From Eriocheir sinensis (lineage: Eukaryota; Arthropoda; Malacostraca; Decapoda; Varunidae), in the NCBI RefSeq assembly GCF_024679095.1, contig NW_026111761.1:221061-285060 (forward strand): a DNA stretch of 64,000 nt. Direction: 5' to 3'. The translations under genes and the position numbers were made by a program. Below are positions 10,602 to 21,615 of the stretch, in pieces; positions within the stretch are counted from its first letter, which is position 1, and the number at the start of each line of letters is the position of its first letter. The notes beneath the pieces are model-generated. The model ran no database searches. It saw only the letters and a list, made by a program, of their open reading frames with translations, and had not been told where the DNA came from.

Positions 10602-11214
10602 GCCGGATTTAGGGCAGGGCCCATAGGGCCGCGGCTCAGCTAGGGCCCCGCGCATTTAGGGGCCCCGCGCCAGCTCCAGTACATTAATATAAGCACTTTT
10701 CTGTTTAATTCAAGGATACCACTGCCATCCTTTCGTGTCATATCAATATAATCCCTGACTTGAGTCACGTAAAACATTTGAGCTTATTAGCAAGTACGAC
10801 TCTTTTTCTCGCGGCACATTTACAGGAACATGCCAACCAGGGAAGTGGTAATGTAAACTACCTCTCCTCAACACTATGTAACGAGCTGATCGATGTGTTG
10901 GGGGAAAATGTTGTGTCTACCATAGCAGCAGAAGTTAAAAAATGCCAAATATTGCTCCATACCTGCGGCTTCCCCTCCAGACGTGTCTCACATGGACCAG
11001 CAACGCCTAACCATTCGGTACATGTTGCCAGAGGGGCCAGCAGAGCGTTTTTTGACGTTTGTACCCTTACTGAATTATACAAGAAATGAAATTGCAGAAG
11101 TAATAGTGATTTTTTTGCAGAAACCCAATATTCCCATCTGTGAGTGTCGCGGCATGATAACGCGAGCAACATGTTGCAAAATATAATGGCACCCAGGCGC
11201 ACATAAAACGTCAT
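10602..11214 (+). pseudogene. hAT transposase remnant (DUF4371 type), 5' half
   Basis: Starting with a hAT-like end (CAGGGCCGGATTTAGG at about 10600), the plus strand encodes pieces of a DUF4371/ZMYM1-like transposase in two or three frames: NYLSSTLCNELIDVLGENVV, then PPDVSHMDQQRLTIRYMLP, ERFLTFVPL and IPICECRG, and after another shift HDNASNM. Order and spacing fit the N-terminal half of the RNase H-like domain. Frameshifts lie near 10965 and 11146. The rest of the enzyme is missing here; a matching later part lies inverted at 11804-12084. Confidence 0.75.
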
Positions 11215-11803
11215 TGTGGATTTATTTCAAGGAGCGTAAGCAACAGAAGCGCCGAAGTTTCCCTCAAACTATATTTAGCATTAGTTGACCTCATCTTGAC
11301 TATGCGCTTCAGTTCTGGTCACCTTACTATAGAATGGATGTCAAAATGCTAGAATCGGTGCATAGGAGGATGACTAAGATGATTCAGGGGTTGAGAAACT
11401 TGCCATACGAGGAAAGACTCAAACAGTTAAGCTTGCATTCACTAGAAAGGCGAAGGGTGCGTGGAGACATGATCGAAGTTTATAAACTGATGAAGGGCTT
11501 TAATAAAGGAAATATTCATAAGGTTTTGTTGGTAAGAGAACTGGGTAGGACACGAAGTAATGGGTTTAAACTGGATAAATACAGATTTAACAGGGACATA
11601 GGCAAAAATTGGTTTACAAACAGGGTGGTGGATGAGTGGAATAGGCTTAGCAGTCATGTGGTGAGTGACAAGGTGATAAATTCATGGACAGCGATACTAG
11701 GTGGGGTTAGATACACAGGAGCTTAGGGTCAAAGGAACTGCCTTGTATAGGCCTACCGGCCTCTTGCAGATTCCAACGTTCTTATGTTCTTATGTTCTTA
11801 TGT
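11215..11803 (+). mobile_element. CR1-like LINE 3' fragment (CR1 family 1)
   Basis: The sequence corresponds to 23006-23560: RT thumb/C-terminal coding (ESVHRRMTKMIQGLRNLPYE, NWFTNRVVDEWNRLSSHVV), a short 3' UTR (GGAACTGCC...GGCCTACCGGCCTCTTGCAG) and an octamer tail with three TTCTTATG-type units at about 11778-11803. The coding end carries an internal deletion of about 27 nt after SSHVVS compared with 23450. It is 5'-truncated exactly where the hAT piece stops. Confidence 0.88.
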
Positions 11804-12084
11804 CCATTGCTAGATTTTCTAGTACAACTATGTTTTGCTCGTAGCCATTGGCTATGGCTTCTACAACATCTGCACGAGCCGACCATCGTGTGTCTGGCAA
11901 GCACTTGATAACTGGTGAGCCTTGCAGCGCATCTCCATGTTTGCGCCAACGATGTGTTGACTTGACCAGATAAACATACAGACGTTGAATCCTAGCACCA
12001 AACATAGTCACTGCAACATTCAGCAGCACACATCGCAACAAGATTCAGCGAATGAGCCATGCAAGGAACAAACTCTGCAAATTA
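11804..12084 (-). pseudogene. hAT transposase remnant (DUF4371 type), middle part, inverted
   Basis: On the minus strand the sequence reads FVPCMAHSLNLVAMCA, then after a frameshift FGARIQRLYVYLVKSTHRW and CLPDTRWSARADVVEAI. These are consecutive landmarks of the same DUF4371 transposase family whose earlier part lies on the plus strand at 10760-11200. The fragment is flanked on both sides by CR1 octamer tails pointing towards it. Confidence 0.75.
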
Positions 12085-12163
12085 AGAAGAACATAAGAAC
12101 ATAGGGAAACTGCAAGAGGCCGGGTGGCCTACACAGGGCAGCTCCAGAATCCCCCCCACTTTT
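12085..12163 (-). mobile_element. CR1-like 3' tail, minus strand
   Basis: AGAACATAAGAACATAGGG is the complement of the CR1 octamer tail, followed by the complement of the 3' UTR as far as the CCCCCCAC run. It appears to be the tail of the element whose upstream part lies at 15440-15660, separated by the LINE-A insertion. Confidence 0.75.
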
Positions 12164-15100
12164 TTTTTTTTTTTTTTTTTTACAACAAAGGAGGCAGCTC
12201 AAGGGCACACAAAAAAAGAAAACAATAATAAAAGAAAAGCCCGCTACTCGCTGCTCCTAAAAAAGAAACAAAAGAGGTGTCCAAAAGCAAGGTCAAATAC
12301 GGGAGGAGAGATGTCCTGATACCCTCCTCTTCAAAGAGTTCAAGTCGTAGGCAGGAGGAAATATAGATGAAGGAAGATTGTTCCAGAGTTTACCAGCGTG
12401 AGGGATGAAAGAGTGAAGATGCTGGTTAACTCTTGCATAAGGGGTTTGGACAGTATTGGGATGAGCATGAGTAGAAAGTCGAGTGCAGCGGGGCCGCGGG
12501 AAGGGGGGAGGCATGCAGTTAGCAAGTTCAGAAGAGCAGTCAGCGTAGAAATATCGATAGAAGATAGAAAGAGAGGCAACAATGCGGCGGAATTTAAGAG
12601 GTAGAAGACTATCAGTATGAGGAGGAGTGCTGATGAGACGAAGAGCCTTAGCCTCCACTCTGTCCAGAAGAGCTGTGTGAGAGGAGCCCCCCCACACATG
12701 AGATGCATACTCCATACGAGGGCGGACAAGGCCCCTGTATATGGACAGCAACTGTGCGGGGGAGAAGAACTGGCGGAGACGGTACAGAACCCCCAGCCTC
12801 GAGGAAGCTGATTTAGTAAGAGATGAGATATGAAGTTTCCAGTGGAGATTTTGAGTTAAGGATAGACCGAGGATGTTTAGTGTTGAGGAAAGTGATAGCT
12901 GGGTGTTGTCAAAGAATAGGGGATAGTTGTTTGGAAGATTGTGTCGAGTGGATAGGTGGAGAAACTGTGTTTTTGAGGCGTTGAAGGACACCAGGTTCTT
13001 CTTGCCCCAATCGGAAATAATAGTAAGGTCTGAGGCTAAGCGTTCTGCAGCCTCCAGCCTTGAGTCGTTAAGTTCCTGAAGGGTGGGTCGTCTATTAAAA
13101 GAAGTTCAGTAATGCAGAGTGGAATCATCGGCGTAGGAATGGATAGGACAGTTCGTTTTGGAAAGAAGATCATCAATGAACAACAGAAAAAGAGTGGGAG
13201 ATAGGACAGAACCCTGTGGGACACCACTGTCAATAGATTTAGGGGAAGAACAGTGACCGTCTATCACGGCAGAAATAGAACGGTCAGAAAGGAAGCTGGA
13301 GATAAAGGTACAGAGAGAAGGATAGAAACCGTAGGAGGGTAGTTTAGAAAGCAAAGATTTGTGCCAGACCCTATCAAAAGCTTTTGATATGTCCAGCGCA
13401 ATAGCAAAAGTTTCACCGAAACGGTTAAGAGAGGATGACCAAGAGTCAGTTAAGAAGGCTAGGAGATCACCAGTAGAACCCATACTGGCGATCAGATAGA
13501 AGGTCAAAAGTGGAAAGGTGCTTTTGAATCTTCCGGTTAAGGATTGATTCAAAAGCTTTAGATAGACAAGAAAGTAAAGCTATAGGACGGTAGTTTGAGG
13601 GATTGGAGCGGTCACCCTTCTTAGGTACAGGCTGTATGAAGGCATACTTCCAGCAAGAAGGAAAGGTAGATGTTGACAGGCAGAGGCGAAAGAGTTTGAC
13701 CAGGCAGGGTGACAGCACGGAGGTACAGTTTTTAAGGACAATAGGAGGCACTCCATCAGGTCCATAAGCCTTCTGAGGATTGAGGCCAGAGAGGGCATAG
13801 AAAACATCATTTTGAAGAATCTTTATAACAGGCATAAAGGAGTCAGAGGGGGGATGAGTAGGAGGAATATGCCCAGAATCGTCCAGAGTGGAGTTTTTAG
13901 GAAAAGTTTGAGAGAAGAGTTCAGCCTTAGAGATAGATGAGACGGCAGTGTTGCCGTCAGGACTGAAGAGTGGAGGGAAAGATGAAGAAGTGAAGTTGGA
14001 GGAGATGTTTTTGGCTAGATGCCAGAAGTCACGGGAAGAGTTAGAGAAAGCAAGGTTTTGACATTTTCTATTAATGAAAGAATTTTTGGTTAGTCGGAGG
14101 ATAGATTTGGCACGATTTCGGGCATAAATGTAAAGTTCATAATTAGCATTAGTTTGAAGGCTCTGGTACCTTTTGTGAGCTACTTCTCTATCATTGACAG
14201 CACGAGAACAAGCGTGATTAAACCAAGGCTTTTTAGCGTGAGGAGTAGAGAAAGAACGAGGAATGTATGCCTCCATTCCAGAGACAATCACCTCTGTGAT
14301 GCGCTGAGCACACACAGAGGGGTCTCTATCCTGGAAGCAATAATCATTCCACGGGAATCGGAAAGTACATCTCAGGTCGTCCCACCGAGCTGAAGCAAAA
14401 TGCCAGAGGCATTGCCTCTTCGGTGGGTCCAGAGGGTGTACAGGAGCGATAGGACAGGATGCAGAAATAAGATTGTGATCGGAGGAGCCCAACGGAGATA
14501 ACAGTTTGACAGAATAAGCAGAAGGGTTTGAGGTAAGGAAGAGGTCTAGAATGTAGGGCCGGTCTCCAAGACGGTCGGGAATACGTGTAGGGTGCTGGCC
14601 CAACTGCTCTAGGTCGTTGAGGATAGCAAAGTTATAGGCTTGTTCACCAGGATGGTCAGTGAAAGAGGATGAAAGCCAAAGCTGGTGGTGAACATTGAAA
14701 TCTCCTAGGATGGAGATTTCAGCGAAGGGAGAGTGGGTCAAGATGTGCTCCAATTTAGAATTCAAATAGTCAAAGAATTTTACATAGTTGGTAGAGTTAG
14801 GTGAGATATAAACAGCACAGATGTATTTAGTAATAGAATGACAATGAAGTCTTAGCCAGATGGTGGAAAATTCAGAAGAGTCAAGGTCGTGGGCACGAGA
14901 GCAAGTGATGTCGTTGCGCACGTAGGCGCAACATCCAGCTTTGGATTGAAATTTAGGATAGAGATAGTAGGAGGGAAGAGAGTAGAGAATGCTGTCAGTA
15001 GCCTCAGAAACCTGTGTTTCGGTAAGGAAGAGAAGGTGAGGTTTAGAGGAGGAGAGATGATGTTCCACAGAATGAAAATTAGAACGAAGACCGCGAATGT

Positions 15101-15437
15101 TGCAGAAATTGAGAAGAAAGAGGTTCGAGGATTTATCAAGACACCTCTCGGGTCGGCAGCCAGAAGGGGAGTCCTCCCTGGGGGAATTTGTGGTCCTCCC
15201 CCCAGGCGGGGACTCCGAGGCTTGATGTAGGTGCGCCATTTTAAAATTTGAATTTTGGGAAAAGGTGTATATGTTGTGTGAATGTAGTGTGGTGTGGATA
15301 AAGAGAGGATCTGTCTTTAGAGAGCATGCTGAACTACTCTCCGGTGTTGGTGAGACAATAGGGAAACGGTTAGTGAGGACATGGGAAGGGTCTTTGTAGG
15401 GCTTCAGCTCCCTTCTCACCTCCCATATATACCTCAC
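12164..15437 (-). mobile_element. LINE-A, nearly full length, APE-type non-LTR retrotransposon
   Basis: The element starts (3' end) with a poly(A) tail seen as T(20) at about 12162-12181 and runs on the minus strand to about 15437. ORF2 from 15437 down to 13467 has the apurinic endonuclease domain with TE at residue 140, GDFNVH (246-250) and SSDH (318-321), then the RT start ([17 protein letters not shown]). A 14-bp deletion near 13480, relative to 42412-42440, shifts the frame; RT continues in the other frame with ALDISKAFDRVWHK, GVPQGSVLSP and YADDSTLHY. A TCA-to-TGA type nonsense codon lies at 13106-13108, after which the C-terminal domain is open to 12293. The likely natural start is the ATG at 15237-15239. 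Two lesions make it dead but young. Jockey/I-like affinity is inferred from layout and tail. Confidence 0.88.
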
Positions 15438-15439
15438 CG

Positions 15440-15660
15440 GGAGTGGCTTGCGCCCGTTCGGTAGCTGTCTTCCTACCTACTCCATGTCTACTCCATGTGT
15501 CTATCGTGTTGGTGCTCTCCACATGACTTCTACGTCTGTTCCACTCATCCACCACTGTTGGTAAACCAGTTCTTGCCTATGTCTTTGTTGAACCTGAAGT
15601 TATCCAACTTAAACCCATTGCTACGTGTCCTACCCGGTGTGGTGTCATCTGCCATCCACG
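15440..15660 (-). mobile_element. CR1-like fragment, upstream part of a split copy
   Basis: On the minus strand it reads as the CR1 C-terminal coding region (GRTRSNGFKLDNFRFNKDIGK-like, then VDEWNRRRSHVESTNTIDT) with a frameshift. The same-strand 3' tail at 12085-12163 probably completes it, so LINE-A at 12164-15437 would have inserted into this CR1. Confidence 0.65.
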
Positions 15661-15869
15661 TATCCTAAGTCAATCCATCCAATCTGCGCATGCGCGGGAT
15701 TTGTTTACAAACAAAGGGTGGATGAGCTGCGACACGGTACCGTGACTTTATCGATTGCCTATCGCGATATCTCCCACTTGAGTTTTTATTTTTTTAATTT
15801 ATTAAAAGTAAATGTTGACGTATGTTTTGAATTTGAAAATTGCTTGAAATATGAAAGTTTCTTCTGCAC
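15661..15869. other. unassigned single-copy sequence
   Basis: AT-rich sequence with a TTTGTTTACAAACAAA inverted motif near 15700. No gene supported. Confidence 0.4.
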
Positions 15870-16605
15870 CCTTTGTATGTCAGTAAATGAGTTAAATGAG
15901 GTATGTCGGTAAATGTGATTAATGAGATAACCTGCTCCCCTTGTATGTCGGTATATGTGATAAATGAGATAACCTACACCCCTTGTATGTCGGTATATGT
16001 GATAAATGAGATAACCTACACCCCTTGTATGTCGGTATATGTGATAAATGAGATAACCTACACCCCTTATATGTCGGTATATGTGATAAATGAGATAACC
16101 TGCACCCCTTGTATGTCGGTAAATGTGATAAATGAGATAACCTACACCCCTTGTACGTCGGTAAATGTGATAAATGAGATAACCTGCACCCCTTGTATGT
16201 CGGTAAATGTGATAAATGAGATAACCTACACCCCTTGTATGTCGGTAAATGTGATAAATGAGATAACCTGCACCCCTTGTATGTCGGTAAATGTGATAAA
16301 TGAGATAACCTGCACCCCTTGTATGTCGGTAAATGTGATAAATGAGATAACCTGCACCCCTTGTATGTCGGTAAATGTGATCAATAAGATAACCTGAACC
16401 CCTTGTATGTCGGTAAATGTGATCAATAAGATAACCTGCACCCCTTATAAGTCAGTAAATGTGATAACTGAGATAACCTACACCCCTTGTATCTCGGTAA
16501 ATGTGATTAATGAGATGCCCTCCACCAATTGAATGTCGGTAAATATGATAAATGAGGTACCCTACACCTCTTGTATGTCGGTAAATGTGATAAATGTGGT
16601 AACTT
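15870..16605. repeat. 42-bp minisatellite, about 17 units
   Basis: The unit ATGTCGGTAAATGTGATAAA followed by TGAGATAACCTGCACCCCTTGT recurs every 42 bp from about 15870 to 16605. Internal units are nearly identical; units at both ends are more diverged. Because 42 is divisible by three, an open MSVNVINEITCTPC-like reading repeats 14-residue units, but it has no start context, splice sites or flanking coding, and it breaks in the outer units. Confidence 0.95.
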
Positions 16606-16885
16606 TTTTTTTGTTTACATCTCAGCCTATAGCGCCGGAAGACTTTCTTCAGGGGCCTGGTGGTCGGCTCAAGCCCGTCATGGCGCAGGCAATTTTTATA
16701 GTGGTGCTAGTTATGCTTGGCTCATGCTGCCCCCTGGAACTCATTTTTGATTCGCTTGTACGGTTTCTTCTAGAGAGCGGGATGATAGGTGGTCTTCTGG
16801 ACAGCCTGTGGATAGTCTTAAGCCACTCGGCGGTGACTAAAAAATCCCAGGTAGTAGCACGGGGATTCGAATCGACAAGATGAAA
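16606..16885 (+). repeat. dispersed SINE-like repeat
   Basis: The core TAGCGCCGGAAGACTTTCTT...GGGGCCTGGTGGTCGGCTCAAGCC is shared, with changes, with about 33930-34000 (TAGCGGTGGTAGGCTTTCTT...) and partly with about 28098-28122. It ends near GGGGATTCGAATCGA, a B-box-like palindromic motif. A short dispersed family is supported; the pol III origin is only suggested. Confidence 0.5.
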
Positions 16886-17164
16886 AATGTTTGTCAAAAT
16901 TCTAAATCAACTTCAAACAAAAGTTAAAATAGCGAACATAATATCATACTTTCAGAAATTAAATAAAAAGAGTAGACTTAAATAAATGCCTAAAATAAGA
17001 AGTTAAGATAACATTTTTTCTTTACCATGTCCTGTATACCAAAAGAAAGAGGAAAAATAAAGATATTTATAAGCAAATAATTAAGTTATTACTTATTTGA
17101 AATTATTACTTACAGAACGCCTAAAATAGGTGGTTTTTGTAATTATTATTTAAAAAATAATAGT
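16886..17164. other. AT-rich, no gene seen
   Basis: About 280 bp rich in A and T with short TTATTA and AAATAA runs. Nothing supported. Confidence 0.5.
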
Positions 17165-17302
17165 AATTATTATAAGTTTTAACGATCGGATGAACACCAG
17201 CACTTAAGAAATGATCGGATGATCGGAATCGGATCAGCTGCCCCAACTGATCGGATGATCGGGGATCGGAACAGCAAAAAAGTGATCGGTGCCCACCACT
17301 GC
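17165..17302 (-). mobile_element. hAT-like terminal fragment
   Basis: On the minus strand this begins CAGTGGTGGGCACCGATCAC and continues with many GATCGGAT/ATCCGATC subterminal repeats, the pattern of hAT ends. The other end was not found. LINE-A begins immediately after it on the plus strand. Confidence 0.5.
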
Positions 17303-17872
17303 TATCCAGATACAGGGGCCTTGTCCGCCCTCGTATGGAGTATGCATCTCACGTGTGGGGGGCTCCACTCACACAGCTCTTCTGGACAGAGTGGAGTCTA
17401 AGGCTCTTCGTCTCATCAGCTCTCCTCCTACTACTGATAGTCTTCTACCTCTTAAATTCCGTCGCGATGTTGCCTCTTTTTTATCTTCTATTGATATTTC
17501 CACGCTGACTGCTCTTTTGAACTTGCTAACTGCATGCCTCCCCCCCTCCCGCGGCCCCGCTGCACACGACTTTCTACTCATGCTCATCCCTATACTGTCC
17601 AAACCCCTTATGCAAGAGTTAACCAGCATCTTCACTCTTTCATCCCTCACGCTGGTAAACTCTGGAACAATCTTCCTTCATCTGTATTTCCTCCTGCCTC
17701 CGACTTGAACTCTTTCAAGAGAAGGGTATTAGGGCACCTCTCCTGAAATTGACCTCTCTTTCGGCCACCTCTTTTGATTCTTTTTTTAGGAGCAGCAAGT
17801 AGCGGGCTTTTTTTAATTATTGTTTCCTTTTTTTGTGCCCTTGAGCTGTCTCCTTTGTTGTTAAAAAAAAAA
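17303..17872 (+). mobile_element. LINE-A 3' end, 5'-truncated
   Basis: The last ~570 bp of LINE-A: C-terminal coding (RPRMEYASHVWGG region, then HLHSFIPHAGKLWNNLPSS), the short 3' UTR with GGAGCAGCAAGTAGCGGGC and TTGAGCTGTCTCCTTTG, and an A(10) tail at about 17860-17871. Frameshifts of one or two bases are present. Confidence 0.88.
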
Positions 17873-18060
17873 GATGAATTAAGTGATGAGAATTTGGCAA
17901 TGTTGACTAGAAAATAGGTGAATATGAATAAAAGAAAAAGAATGTGATGAGTTAATGGAATACAACAGTAGTGAAATAAATTTGAATAGAAATAACATAA
18001 AATTAAAGTACTTCATGATAAACACTTAAAACGTCAGGTTATTATCCTTGCTAGTTATTT
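17873..18060. other. AT-rich, no gene seen
   Basis: AT-rich sequence without repeats or frames of interest. Confidence 0.4.
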
Positions 18061-18780
18061 AAAAAGCTAACTACTGTCGGTATGGTGCTGTTCTTGCCCC
18101 GGTCAGTTCAGGCTCTGATGGGGACCAGTTTCTTGGGGCGGCGTACTGCTCGACGGGGCCTCGGGGCTTCGGGAGGGAGCAGGTGTCTGTGGTGTGGGTT
18201 GTGAAGCAGCTTGGTGCTGAACCTGTGAAGTTGAAGGGTCAGGAGGTTCAGAATGGAGAGAATGTTCAGTTGGGTGATGGCTTCATTGTAAATTGTGTAG
18301 TTCGACCCCATGATGCGTATAATTGCCCTCTTCTGTACTTTTTCCAGTTTCTTTGTTTGTGTGTTGTTGAGGGATGACGACCAGAGTGGAGAGGCGTAGC
18401 ACAGCCTTGGCAGGATGAATGTGGTGTAGACATGTGTCAGGTCGGAGGTAGGGACGCCAAATTTCTTGAGAGTGCGGAGCATGTGCAGTCTGTATGAGGT
18501 GGCGGAGATCGTAGTGTTGGTGTGAGGGTCCCAGCTGAGCTTGTCGTCGAGGAGGATGCCAGGTAGTTTAGTGGTGTGCACAGCTTCCAGGATGTGATCA
18601 CCGAGCTTGAGTGTTGGGGGTGGAGTAGGTGTAATGGCCAGGTCGAAGTGCATGACTATTGTTTTCTTCCTGTTAATGGTGACGGAATAGTCTTGGGCCC
18701 AGGCCAGCAGGGTGTTGAGATCATTTTGAAGGGAGGTGTAGTATGGTGAAGTGTTGTTAATTGCTGCAGCTATTGTGGAA

Positions 18781-18782
<2 letters not shown>
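18060..18782 (-). mobile_element. non-LTR RT C-terminal fragment (LINE-G)
   Basis: The minus strand encodes about 225 residues starting DDSTIAAAI, the end of a Y/F-A-D-D motif, then DYSVTINRKKTIVM, LGDHILEAV and a thumb region (FILPRLCYASPLWSSSLN, KLEKVQKRAIIRIMG), closing with VPIRA and TGA at 18108. There are no internal stops in this part. It is cut exactly at the (AC)n run, so the sequence 5' of the catalytic DD is missing. It differs clearly from LINE-A and the CR1 copies. Confidence 0.8.
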
Positions 18783-18828
<46 letters not shown>

Positions 18829-19090
18829 GACAATAATAACAGTAATGTGAAAGGAATAAATATAAATCGATGCAGAGATAGGAAAAAAGATAGATGCATA
18901 GATAGATATAGACATATAGATCGATAGATTGGCTATGAATAAGTGGATAGGTGAGTTGGAATGTTTTTTATATAGATGGATAAATAAACGAATAACAGAC
19001 ACACAAATACAGACAGAAAGACAGATAGATTGACTAACAAAGACACAGACAGACAGACTGACAGACAGACACAGATGCTGAGTCAGAGAA
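18783..19090. repeat. (AC/TG)n run and GATA/ACAG-rich low-complexity tract
   Basis: About 22 TG units at 18783-18826 are followed by scattered GATA (about 18860-18930) and ACAG/GACA (about 18995-19075) units. Confidence 0.85.
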
Positions 19091-19688
19091 AACAACATTT
19101 GAAATAATCTTAATCGAATTCGTAATCGTATAATGGGACGGATGGAGGGAGGAAGGAGAAGCCCGCAGTGGTCCGGTATTGGCGGAGATTTTTAACGAAA
19201 GTTTGTGTAAATTTTCTTTTTTATGGAAGCTTGCATTAAGTCGTTCGTGAAGCGAGGTAGATTGAACAAAATAACATGTTTTCTACTCTGACGGAAAGAG
19301 TAAGACGAGAGTTAGGAAACCAAAGTTGTGTTTTTAGTATCTACTCGGTGCAACAAGTTAAGACAAACGCTCAAGGTGCAAACTATTATTAAAATATGAA
19401 GTGCCACGATTTGTGTAATACTTCAACGCAACAAAATTAATGAAAAGTGCAGGAAGTTTTTCAGCTCATCCCGCCATAATAAGAAAAAAATAAAAATGAC
19501 AAGGGTTTTTTTATCATCCCGCGCAGGAAAATTATTGAATATTTAAAAAAAAAAGTCACGGTTTATTTCTGCCTTGGGGGAACCAATCAAAACAAGAAAC
19601 AGAAATGTCAGTTTTTGTAGCGCCAGGATGTAAAATGAAACAGTGAGTCGTGAAAACATAAATACAAACCGATTCAAGGCAAAGGAAG
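19091..19688. other. unassigned, no gene seen
   Basis: Complex AT-moderate sequence; no frame, repeat or motif that I can assign. Confidence 0.4.
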
Positions 19689-20440
19689 AAAAGATGTGGA
19701 CCTCAGGTGTTGGGAGGCACAAGTAGTAACATCACTCCACCGGGCGAAGAAAGATGTGGACCTCAGGTGTTGGGAGGCACAAGTAGTAACATCACTCCAC
19801 CGGGCGAAGAAAAGATGTGGACCTCAGGTGTTGTGAGGCTCAAGTAGTAACATCACTCCACCGGGCGAAGAAAGATGTGGACCTCAGGTGTTGGGAGGCT
19901 CAAGTAGTAACATCACTCCACCGGGCGAAGAAAAGATGTGGACCTCAGGTGTTGGGAGGCTCAAGTAGTAACATCACTCCACCGGGCGAAGAAAAGATGT
20001 GGACCTCAGGTGTTGTGAGGCACAAGTAGTAACATCACTCCACCGGGCGAAGAAAAGATGTGGACCTCAGGTGTTGGGAGGCTCAAGTAGTAACATCACT
20101 CCACCGGGCGAAGAACAGATGTGGACCTCAGGTGTTGGGAGGCTCAAGTAGTAACATCACTCCACCGGGCGAAGAAAAGATGTGGACCTCAGGTGTTGGG
20201 AGGCTCAAGTAGTAACATCACTCCACCGGGCGAAGAAAAGATGTGGACCTCAGGTGTTGGGAGGCTCAAGTAGTAACATCACTCCAGCGGGCGAAGAAAA
20301 GATGTGGACCTCAGGTGTTGGGAGGCTCAAGTAGTAACATCACTCCACCGGGCGAAGAAAAGATGTGGACCTCAGGTGTTGGGAGGCTCAAGTAGTAACA
20401 TCACTCCAGCGGGCGAGAGTTCTCAGGCGATGGGAGGCTC
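19689..20440. repeat. 60/61-bp minisatellite, 12 units plus a decayed one
   Basis: GATGTGGACCTCAGGTGTTG recurs at about 19693, 19753, 19814, 19874, 19935, 19996, 20057, 20118, 20179, 20240, 20301 and 20362. Period switches between 60 and 61 depend on AAGA versus AAAGA at the unit joint. Units also alternate AGGCACAAG/AGGCTCAAG and CTCCACCGG/CTCCAGCGG variants. A last unit near 20417-20450 is degraded. Confidence 0.97.
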
Positions 20441-20840
20441 AAGTTACATCACAACTGGTAAAGAGGATCTAACCTTAAACTCGACATTAATACCATATGA
20501 ATACAATGCAGCTCACTTCTCTCGATCTTGCTTTCGCCCTCAGGCATTAGGGAAACAAGACCAGAGAACGCCTCCACATTGAACCGAAAGAGAAATTATG
20601 AAGATAAGTAGTCGATTGGTTACAAATTATGAAAAAAACGGAAGCAAGGAAACAAAACAAAAAACACAATGAAAAATCGGAAAAGGGTTGGAAAGAATAT
20701 GACAACAGATGAACGACATACAGGAAAAGGAGAGAAAAGGGGAATTCAAAACAGGAAGATGATGTAAAAATCGTCATTTCCGCGAGGCCTCAATACACGG
20801 ACGAGCAGCAGGACAGTTCCGCCTCGCGCCGCCCCTCGCA
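20441..20840. other. unassigned, no gene seen
   Basis: Complex sequence with A-rich stretches; no supported feature. Confidence 0.4.
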
Positions 20841-21615
20841 GCAGCGGTGTGGCTAATGCAAGAAGCAGTTTCGCGCGCTGGGCCCCCGAGACCACGCCGG
20901 AGGGATGGGACGGAGTACAGAAGCAGGGCGTGGTCAGGGAGGGAGCCCGGGAGGAACGGTTAACAAAGCTGAAAGGTTACACGCTGAGACCAGCAGAGTG
21001 TCTCACAGGTGTCAAGGCTCCGGGGGGATTAAGGTCGATGGCTACTAAAGGCTCACGGTCACCGTCAGTATTTTATCGATTTGGTGGAAAAAATTGGCTG
21101 GGCGCTGGTAATCACTAGGCTCTCCTAATAGTACTGTTTTGGGGAGTTTGTAAGGTCTGCTACGCTGTGTTACTCGAATAAATGAAGGTTTGGGAAATAC
21201 TAGATGTTAAGAGTCCAATCGCTTGTTGTTTTATCGTAGGTGAAAGGAAGTGCTAATCGCTAAAATCTATCAATCCTACTTTTCGGAGTTTAGGTTTGCT
21301 ACGTTCTGTAAGCGCTTTGGTCGACTAGGCGATAGTTTGATTTATTATGGAAGTTAATTAAGAGTTCAACAGTCTTTTATCGGCGGTAACAAGAGAAGCC
21401 GCTAGTAAATCTAGTAATATTGCTACTTATCGGAATCTAGGCTGCTTTTTGCACTTTATAAGCACTTAGTCGAATAGGCGATGATTTAGTTCAGCCCACA
21501 AGTTAGGAGTCTCATAGTTTTCAGGCCAAACCGGAATCCGATGCGAGTAAGCCGCACAAACATACCTAATCATTGAGGCTGCGAGGCTAGGCGTTGAGGC
21601 CACTCTGTCCCCGGG
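20841..21615 (+). mobile_element. probable 5' UTR of the CR1-like element
   Basis: GC-rich at first (20841-21040), then degenerate ~100-130-bp repeats sharing GCTACG(CT)TCTGT, TCGA(CT)TAGGCGAT and GGAGTTTAGG-like boxes near 21150, 21290 and 21460. It leads into ORF1 of the CR1 copy on the same strand. The exact 5' end of the element is not defined. Confidence 0.45.

Noticed and set aside
15903..16397. 164-codon frame with 14-residue repeats as a repeat protein
   Set aside because: The 42-bp unit keeps any open frame open; outer units break it and no start or splice context exists.
19689..20440. CRISPR-like array
   Set aside because: Whole 60/61-bp units are nearly identical with no unique spacers; this is a minisatellite in a eukaryotic context.
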